Source: Deltaproteobacteria bacterium
GTDB taxonomy: Bacteria; Desulfobacterota; GWC2-55-46; S146-70
Assembly: GCA_015492395.1 (NCBI GenBank)
Contig: WGFD01000161.1
Coordinates: 1 to 5,418, forward strand
DNA: 5,418 nt
Direction of reading: 5' to 3'
The notes beneath the pieces were generated by a model. That model searched no databases, was not told the origin of the DNA, and worked only from the letters and a program-made list of their open reading frames with translations. The translations under genes were made by a program, and so were the position numbers. Numbering within the stretch: position 1 is the first letter of the stretch; each line of letters opens with the position of its first letter. This document shows, in pieces, positions 1 to 5,418 of this stretch.

Positions 1-28
1 AAGAAAAATCGCACTTTTCCTTTTTCGT

Positions 29-60
29 CTCTGAATAATTCAGGGATGAATTATTCAGAG
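29..60. repeat. Perfect inverted repeat made of two tandem TGAATWATTCA palindromes, upstream of guaB
   Basis: CTCTGAATAATTC (29-41) and GAATTATTCAGAG (48-60) are perfect reverse complements separated by a 6-nt spacer AGGGAT. Each arm contains its own 11-bp palindrome, TGAATaATTCA (32-42) and TGAATtATTCA (47-57), with centres 15 bp apart. In RNA it could fold into a 13-bp hairpin extendable by two G-U pairs. No T-run follows on either strand, so it does not look like an intrinsic terminator. It ends 18 nt before the guaB Shine-Dalgarno, which fits a tandem operator or a 5'-UTR stem-loop for the operon. The structure is seen directly; the regulatory role is inferred. Confidence 0.6.
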
Positions 61-78
61 GTTCCCTAAGATGACCTT

Positions 79-84
79 GGAGGT
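79..84 (+). promoter_or_regulatory. Shine-Dalgarno of guaB
   Basis: GGAGGT lies 7 nt before the ATG at 92. It is a near-perfect anti-SD match and fixes the guaB start. The earlier ATG at 71 reads only five codons before a TAG and is not a competing start. Confidence 0.85.
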
Positions 85-88
85 ATAG

Positions 89-1558
<1,470 letters not shown>

Positions 1559-1564
1559 CCGGCT

Positions 1565-3130
1565 ATGGACATTCATGGTGAGAAGATATTGATTCTGGAC
1601 TTCGGCTCCCAGTATACCCAGCTTATCGCCAGGCGGGTCAGGGAACAGAAGGTCTACTGCGAGATACACCCGTACAATATCGGGCTGGACGAGATCGGGG
1701 ATTTTAACCCGAAGGGTATCATCCTCTCCGGGGGACCATCGAGTGTGTACGACACCGGAGCCCCCATCCTCCCCAGGGAGTTGTTCGGGATGGGCATCCC
1801 CATCCTGGCCGTATGCTACGGGATGCAGCTGTTGTCGTATCTTCTCGGCGGCAAGGTGGAGGAGTCGTCACGCAGGGAATACGGCAGCGCGGCGCTCTTC
1901 ATCGATGATGACAGCGACCTCTTCAGGGGCGTAAGGAGTGCCAGAAGTAGGCCTGAGAGGGGGCTGGTGGTGTGGATGAGCCACGGCGACAGGATCAGGA
2001 AGATGCCCAGGGGCTTTGTGTCCATAGCGCACAGCGACAACTCCCCCGTGGCGGCCATGAAGAACGAGAAGAGGAAGATATTCGCCGTACAGTTTCACCC
2101 GGAGGTGGCTCACACCGCGAAGGGCGCCGTAGTGATCAGGAACTTCCTATTTAAGATATGCGGGTGCCGGCCCCTATGGACTATGAGGTCCTTCATCAGG
2201 TCATCGGTGGAAGAGATGAGGGCGAGGATAGGTCGGAGAGGCGTGGTTTGCGGCATAAGCGGTGGTGTTGACTCTGCGGTGACGGCCGTCCTGATACATG
2301 AAGCCGTCGGTGATCAACTGACGTGCATATTCGTCGACAACGGCCTTCTGAGAACCGGAGAGGCCGCCGAGGTGGAGGAGGTCTTCAGGAACCACTACCA
2401 TATCAGGTTCAAGAAGGTGGATGCCGGAGAGAGGTTCCTGCGGAGGCTGAAGGGTGTTGTCGACCCTGAGCGCAAGAGAAAGCTTATCGGCAACGAGTTC
2501 ATACGGGTCTTCGAAGAGGAGGCCGGTAAGTTGAAGGACGTTGCCTTTCTGGGGCAGGGGACACTCTACCCCGACGTGATAGAGAGCGTATCCTTCAAAG
2601 GTCCTTCAGCGACCATCAAGAGCCACCATAACGTCGGCGGCCTCCTTAAGAGGATGAAACTCAAACTTGTAGAGCCTCTGAGGGAGCTGTTCAAGGATGA
2701 GGTGAGACTTCTTGGGAGGGAACTGGGTATGCCGGAAGAGATGATATCGAGGCAGCCGTTCCCCGGACCCGGCCTTGGGATCAGGATAATCAACGCCGTT
2801 ACAGCCGAGCGCTGCGAGATCCTTAGGGCTGCGGACGCCATAGTCCTGGAGGAGATCAAGGACGCGGGTCTCTATGCGAAGATGTGGCAGTCCTTTGCGG
2901 TGCTGTTGCCTGTGAAGACAGTAGGAGTCATGGGTGACGAGAGGACCTATGAGAATGTTATCGCCGTAAGGGCCGTTTCCAGTGTGGACGGAATGACCGC
3001 CGATTGGGTCAGACTCCCTTACGACCTGTTGGGAAGGATGTCCTCCAGGATTATAAACGAGGTGAGAGGTGTAAACAGGGTGGTCTACGACATAAGCACG
3101 AAACCTCCGAGCACAATAGAATGGGAGTAA
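1565..3130 (+). CDS. guaA: GMP synthase (glutamine-hydrolysing)
   Basis: This enzyme converts XMP to GMP using ATP and ammonia released from glutamine, finishing the pathway begun by GuaB. At 521 residues it is full length (E. coli GuaA is 525). The class I glutamine amidotransferase domain (about 7-195) has oxyanion motif SGGPSS (55-60), nucleophile Cys84 in AVCYGMQ, and His178/Glu180 in QFHPE. The ATP-pyrophosphatase domain has the PP-loop SGGVDS (232-237). The dimerisation domain has FPGPGLGIR (399-407) and the conserved tail [12 protein letters not shown] short basic insertion (about 123-132, SARSRPERG) before VWMSHGD and an Arg-rich linker near 200-225 look like lineage variation. The ATG at 1565 has only a distant GAGG (1547-1550, 14 nt away), so translation is probably coupled to guaB termination. 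A TTG at 1589 would cut into LDFGSQ and is rejected. It lies in the same frame as guaB. Confidence 0.98.
   Translation: MDIHGEKILILDFGSQYTQLIARRVREQKVYCEIHPYNIGLDEIGDFNPKGIILSGGPSSVYDTGAPILPRELFGMGIPILAVCYGMQLLSYLLGGKVEESSRREYGSAALFIDDDSDLFRGVRSARSRPERGLVVWMSHGDRIRKMPRGFVSIAHSDNSPVAAMKNEKRKIFAVQFHPEVAHTAKGAVVIRNFLFKICGCRPLWTMRSFIRSSVEEMRARIGRRGVVCGISGGVDSAVTAVLIHEAVGDQLTCIFVDNGLLRTGEAAEVEEVFRNHYHIRFKKVDAGERFLRRLKGVVDPERKRKLIGNEFIRVFEEEAGKLKDVAFLGQGTLYPDVIESVSFKGPSATIKSHHNVGGLLKRMKLKLVEPLRELFKDEVRLLGRELGMPEEMISRQPFPGPGLGIRIINAVTAERCEILRAADAIVLEEIKDAGLYAKMWQSFAVLLPVKTVGVMGDERTYENVIAVRAVSSVDGMTADWVRLPYDLLGRMSSRIINEVRGVNRVVYDISTKPPSTIEWE
3123..3127 (+). promoter_or_regulatory. Shine-Dalgarno of the LOG-family gene, inside the end of guaA
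   Basis: GGGAG overlaps the last two guaA sense codons (TGG GAG) and sits 6 nt before the ATG at 3134. It supports that start and suggests the two genes are translated from one mRNA, probably coupled. Confidence 0.7.
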
Positions 3131-3133
3131 ATA

Positions 3134-3811
3134 ATGGTTGAAGACTTTAAAGGAAGAGAGACATGGAGGATATTCAAGATAATGAGCGAATTCGTGGAGG
3201 GTTTCGAGGAGCTCTCCGGTGTGGATACCGCCGTATCCATCTTCGGTTCGGCCAGGTTCAAACGCAAGAGCAAGTACTACAGGGACACCTACCGGATAGC
3301 CAAACTCCTGGCCGAAAACGGCTACAGTATTATCACCGGAGGCGGTCCCGGTGTGATGGAGGCGGCGAATAAGGGGGCGTATGAGGGCGGTGGCATGTCG
3401 ATAGGCTTGAATATAACCCTCCCGATGGAGCAAAAGGCGAACCCCTATCAGAACAAGGCCCTTCAGTTCAAGTACTTCTTCGCCAGGAAGGTCATGTTCG
3501 TCAAGTACGCCATGGGATATATATGCATGCCCGGAGGCTTCGGAACATTGGACGAATTCTTCGAGGCCCTTACCCTCATCCAGACCCACAAGATATACCG
3601 CTTTCCGCTAATACTCTTCGGCAAGGACTACTGGCATGGACTGATGGACTGGATGAATAACGTGATGGTAAGGGAAGGTACGGTATCGAAGAGTGAGATG
3701 ACTATCATAAGCCTCACCGACGATGTGGACGAGGTGTTGGCCATAATCAATGCGCACAGGGAGTGGAAGCTGGAACAGAGAGGCAAGGCGAAGATAGAGG
3801 CCGGTCCATAA
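3134..3811 (+). CDS. LOG-family (TIGR00730) Rossmann-fold nucleoside 5'-monophosphate phosphoribohydrolase
   Basis: The 225-residue product belongs to the LOG/lysine-decarboxylase-like Rossmann family. Characterised members hydrolyse the N-glycosidic bond of nucleoside 5'-monophosphates, giving free base and ribose 5-phosphate. Plant and some bacterial LOGs act on cytokinin riboside monophosphates; E. coli PpnN acts on purine and pyrimidine NMPs. Visible motifs are VSIFGSAR (34-41, first strand and glycine turn), TGGGPGVMEAANKGA (68-82), the catalytic Arg118-Lys119 pair in FFARK, and the signature PGGFGTLDE (133-141) with Glu141. The old label 'lysine decarboxylase' does not apply, because there is no PLP site. 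The length matches the compact class; the extra N- and C-terminal regions of PpnN are absent. It starts 3 nt after guaA, so a role in purine nucleotide turnover is plausible, though the substrate is inferred from context only. Family certain, substrate unknown. Confidence 0.9.
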   Translation: MVEDFKGRETWRIFKIMSEFVEGFEELSGVDTAVSIFGSARFKRKSKYYRDTYRIAKLLAENGYSIITGGGPGVMEAANKGAYEGGGMSIGLNITLPMEQKANPYQNKALQFKYFFARKVMFVKYAMGYICMPGGFGTLDEFFEALTLIQTHKIYRFPLILFGKDYWHGLMDWMNNVMVREGTVSKSEMTIISLTDDVDEVLAIINAHREWKLEQRGKAKIEAGP

Positions 3812-3823
3812 GGCGGGCATAAG

Positions 3824-3829
3824 AAGGGG
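3824..3829 (+). promoter_or_regulatory. Shine-Dalgarno of the small RHH gene
   Basis: AAGGGG ends 7 nt before the ATG at 3837, in the 25-nt gap after the LOG-family gene. It is a fair anti-SD match with one wobble position. It supports this short gene being translated; the nearby ATGs at 3865 and 3871 are in another frame that stops within a few codons. Confidence 0.55.
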
Positions 3830-3836
3830 ATCTGGT

Positions 3837-4040
3837 ATGACGAAGGGTGAAGGTGAAGATACACATGGCCATGGGGAAGAGCTGAGGAGGTGCTCGGTCT
3901 TTCTCGAGGCCGAACATATCGAGCATCTGGATGAGTTGGCAAAGGAGTACAGCCGGACGCTGGGGCAGAGGTGGACGCGAAGCGCCGTTCTCCGGCTGGC
4001 GGTAGGTGACTTCCTGACGAAGATCGGCAGGATTACCTAG
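3837..4040 (+). CDS. Small ribbon-helix-helix (CopG/Arc-like) putative DNA-binding protein
   Basis: The 67-residue product is predicted from its pattern to have a ribbon-helix-helix fold. A short beta strand RRCSVFLE (17-24) has alternating polar and hydrophobic residues. Helix A is about 25-41 (EHIEHLDELAKEYS), followed by a turn (TLGQRW). Helix B is about 47-62, starting with the typical TRSAVLRLAV. RHH proteins bind DNA as dimers, placing the paired strands in the major groove; many are autorepressors or antitoxins. The first 15 residues are acidic and contain His10 and His12 (THGHGEE), probably disordered. It is the fourth gene in the run, after a good Shine-Dalgarno, and ends in TAG. No toxin gene follows. 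A regulator of this operon or an orphan antitoxin are both possible; I cannot name an ortholog. The RHH assignment is by eye and the target is unknown. Confidence 0.7.
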   Translation: MTKGEGEDTHGHGEELRRCSVFLEAEHIEHLDELAKEYSRTLGQRWTRSAVLRLAVGDFLTKIGRIT

Positions 4041-4183
4041 CGGCGTGCGGATCGTCGGCTTGTCCGGAAGACTCCGGATGAAGACGCCTTAAAGCTGAGA
4101 ATGGAGAGCCTCGGTGTTGTACGCAGGAGACGGCTTCACCGGTAGACCACCGGGCTGTTGTCTCTCCGCATGTATATTTCTGC

Positions 4184-4236
4184 CGGCACGCAGCGGCTAT
4201 AGTGGATTTCGGCGGGCGTGCCGTCTGGGAAGCCGC
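4184..4236. repeat. Overlapping, mutually exclusive inverted repeats upstream of dnaE
   Basis: CGGCACGC (4184-4191) is a perfect 8-bp complement of GCGTGCCG (4216-4223), with a 24-nt loop. GCGGCT (4193-4198), inside that loop, is a perfect 6-bp complement of AGCCGC (4231-4236), outside it. The two stems could form only alternately or as a pseudoknot. A smaller CGGC/GCCG hairpin (4210-4213/4220-4223) competes with the first. In GC-rich DNA such matches arise easily by chance, so a regulatory role is speculative. Confidence 0.35.
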
Positions 4237-4294
4237 GCCGGCCCTGTGCCGCCCACGCTGACTATGAAACCCTCATCGGGAAGATCACACAGTA

Positions 4295-4301
4295 AGAAGG
4301 G
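4295..4301 (+). promoter_or_regulatory. Shine-Dalgarno of dnaE
   Basis: AGAAGGG ends 6 nt before the ATG at 4308. It decides the start: the in-frame TTG at 4302 lies too close to this site, and the frame is closed by TAA at 4293, so the protein cannot extend further upstream. Confidence 0.7.
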
Positions 4302-4307
4302 TTGATT

Positions 4308-5418
4308 ATGCACCATTCCAATTTCGTCCATTTACATCTGCACACGCAGTACAGCCTTCTGGACGGGGCCATCAGGCTGGACAATCTCCTCAAACTGGCG
4401 AGGAACTACAAGATGCCGGCGGTCGCCGTGACCGACCATGGGAACATGTTTGGTGCCGTGGAGTTTTACAAGAAGGCGATGAAGCAGGGGATAAAGCCGA
4501 TCATAGGTTGTGAGATCTATGTCGCCCCCGGCAGCAGGTTCGACAGGGCCTCTCAGGCGCGTGGCGCTAAGGAGGCCTTCCACCACCTCATACTCCTGGT
4601 AAAGAACATTCAGGGGTATAAGAATCTCTGCCGGCTTGTTTCGGCAGGGTACCTGGAGGGGTTCTATTACAAGCCAAGGGTCGACAAGGAGCTGCTGAGG
4701 GAGTGCAATGAAGGTTTGATCGCGCTCAGCGCCTGCCTCCACGGGGAGGTCGCACACCGCATAGCCGGAGGTGAGTTTGATAAGGCCTTGAGCGCCGCAT
4801 CCGAATACAAGGAGATCTTCCCTGACCGCAGGTTTTTCCTGGAGCTGCAGGACAACGGAATAGAGGAACAGAGAGGGGTGAATAGCGCCCTCCTGGAAAT
4901 AGGCAAGAGGCTGGATATCCCGGTGGTGGCGACCAACGACTGCCACTATCTGAATAAGGAGGATGCCAGGGCTCACGATGTACTCGTATGTATCCAGACG
5001 GGGAAGACCGTGAAGTCCGATGATAGGCTTAAGTTCTCGACGGACGAGTTCTACTTCAAATCGCCGGAAGAGATGGAGAAGGCCTTTGCAGACTGCAGAG
5101 AGGCGTTGGATAGTACTATAGAGATCGCCGAAAGGTGCAACCTGGAGCTTGTACTTGACGAGCCCCAACTGCCGGAGTTCCCTGTGCCGGAGAACTCGGA
5201 CGTCAACACCTTCCTTGAGAGCCTTGCCAGGGAGGGGCTGGAACGGAGGCTTGGAGACGTAAATCCGGGTGGCAATGACGAGGGTACCGGCGTGTGGCAC
5301 TACTACGAAAGGCTGGAGAAGGAACTGAACGTCATAAAGAGGATGGGTTTTTCGGGTTACTTTCTCATCGTGGCGGATCTGATCTCCCATGCCAGGGAGG
5401 GGGGGATCCCGGTTGGAC
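4308..5418 (+). CDS. dnaE: DNA polymerase III subunit alpha, N-terminal part (runs off the window)
   Basis: This is the catalytic subunit of the replicative polymerase; 370 codons are present of a protein that normally exceeds 1,100 residues. The first 220 or so residues are the PHP domain. It opens with FVHLHLHTQYSLLDGA, giving the HxH motif His8/His10 and His12. It continues with TDHGN (Asp43, His44), GCEIY (Glu69), FHHL (His92/93), CLHGE (His145), FLEL (Glu179) and TNDCHY (Asp211, His213). The metal-binding set thus looks complete, unlike in E. coli DnaE, where it has decayed. In Thermus and mycobacterial DnaE this set supports 3'-5' proofreading. KFSTDEFYFKS (242-252) and the YxxRLEKEL...MGFSGYFLIVAD region (333-357) mark the entry to the polymerase core. 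The truncation is only the window edge. It is in the same direction as the gua genes, 267 nt after the RHH gene. Confidence 0.96.
   Translation, partial: MHHSNFVHLHLHTQYSLLDGAIRLDNLLKLARNYKMPAVAVTDHGNMFGAVEFYKKAMKQGIKPIIGCEIYVAPGSRFDRASQARGAKEAFHHLILLVKNIQGYKNLCRLVSAGYLEGFYYKPRVDKELLRECNEGLIALSACLHGEVAHRIAGGEFDKALSAASEYKEIFPDRRFFLELQDNGIEEQRGVNSALLEIGKRLDIPVVATNDCHYLNKEDARAHDVLVCIQTGKTVKSDDRLKFSTDEFYFKSPEEMEKAFADCREALDSTIEIAERCNLELVLDEPQLPEFPVPENSDVNTFLESLAREGLERRLGDVNPGGNDEGTGVWHYYERLEKELNVIKRMGFSGYFLIVADLISHAREGGIPVG

Larger units (their letters stand above)
4041..4307. other. Structured gap between the RHH gene and dnaE, no supported gene
   Basis: This is 267 nt with no convincing gene. 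Short hairpins are possible: TCCGGA at 4063-4068 with 4073-4078 (extendable to 9 bp with wobbles, 4-nt loop), CCGGT/ACCGG at 4139-4143/4149-4153, CGGCACGC/GCGTGCCG at 4184-4191/4216-4223, and GCGGCT/AGCCGC at 4193-4198/4231-4236. None is followed by a T-run, so I call no terminator. The RHH frame stays open for 34 Arg-rich codons after its stop, until TAG at 4143. The open GTG frame at 4114-4305 has Cys/Arg/Pro-rich composition and uses CGC/CGG/CGT rather than the AGG favoured by its neighbours, so I do not call it a gene. A decayed gene, a leader RNA for dnaE, or plain spacer are all possible. Confidence 0.5.

Noticed and set aside
46..69. Seven-codon leader peptide (MNYSEVP) starting in the loop of the guaB upstream hairpin
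   Set aside because: The AGGG in the loop abuts the ATG with no spacer, and the peptide has no regulatory codon run, so it is probably coincidental.
29..70. Rho-independent terminator
   Set aside because: The stem is AT-rich and followed by GTTCCCTAAG on the plus strand; on the minus strand it is followed by an A-rich, not T-rich, tract.
2606..3589. Minus-strand open frame (327 codons) across the guaA/LOG junction
   Set aside because: It spans two confidently identified plus-strand genes antisense, with no domain signature; it is a shadow.
3134..3811. Annotation as lysine decarboxylase
   Set aside because: The PGGFGTLDE and GGGPGVMEAANKGA motifs define the LOG family; no PLP-binding site is present, so the old label is a known misannotation.
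4171..4180. Promoter for dnaE around the TGTATATTTC patch
   Set aside because: It resembles a -10 box, but there is no -35-like hexamer at 16-18 bp; the nearest TTGTCT is only 9 bp away.
4114..4305. GTG-initiated 63-codon frame upstream of dnaE
   Set aside because: There is no properly spaced Shine-Dalgarno, the composition is Cys/Arg/Pro-rich, the arginine codons differ from the neighbours, and there is no recognisable motif.
4332..5390. Long minus-strand open frame (352 codons) opposite dnaE
   Set aside because: It is fully antisense to an unmistakable DnaE N-terminus, has no recognisable motif, and is explained by the codon bias of the real gene.

Overview
The window looks like a chromosomal housekeeping segment from a bacterium. 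It carries five same-strand genes in the order guaB, guaA, a LOG-family nucleotide hydrolase gene, a small ribbon-helix-helix (RHH) protein gene, and the start of dnaE, which runs off the right edge. A bacterial replicative polymerase (C-family DnaE) rules out an archaeal or eukaryotic source. Arginine is written mostly as AGG and isoleucine often as ATA, in a moderately GC-rich background. That bias, plus guaB-guaA close to dnaE, is reminiscent of Desulfobacterota/Nitrospirota-type genomes. This placement is from memory and weak.

Layout. Bases 1-91 are an AT-rich leader with two tandem copies of the palindrome TGAATWATTCA. Together they also form a perfect 13-bp-arm inverted repeat just upstream of the guaB Shine-Dalgarno. 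guaB (92-1558) and guaA (1565-3130) are complete and apparently functional, separated by 6 nt. The LOG-family gene (3134-3811) starts 3 nt after guaA and has its ribosome binding site inside the last codons of guaA. The RHH gene (3837-4040) follows after 25 nt. A 267-nt non-coding stretch (4041-4307) holds several short inverted repeats and some coding-like patches, but no gene I can defend. dnaE starts at 4308 with a good Shine-Dalgarno; 370 codons are present, covering the whole PHP domain and the start of the polymerase core.

How the genes work together. GuaB (IMP to XMP) and GuaA (XMP to GMP) are the two steps of the guanine nucleotide branch. The LOG-family enzyme probably hydrolyses a nucleoside 5'-monophosphate to base and ribose 5-phosphate, so the operon may hold both makers and a breaker of purine nucleotides. 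The RHH protein is the only candidate regulator in the window, and the tandem palindrome before guaB is the only obvious operator-like site; linking the two is a hypothesis. DnaE uses the dGTP derived from this pathway, but its position may be simple gene-order conservation.

I found no mobile element, CRISPR array, tRNA or rRNA, and no convincing Rho-independent terminator. I do not see a new biological system. The points worth checking are the operator-like repeat, the LOG and RHH genes in a gua operon, and the structured gap before dnaE.
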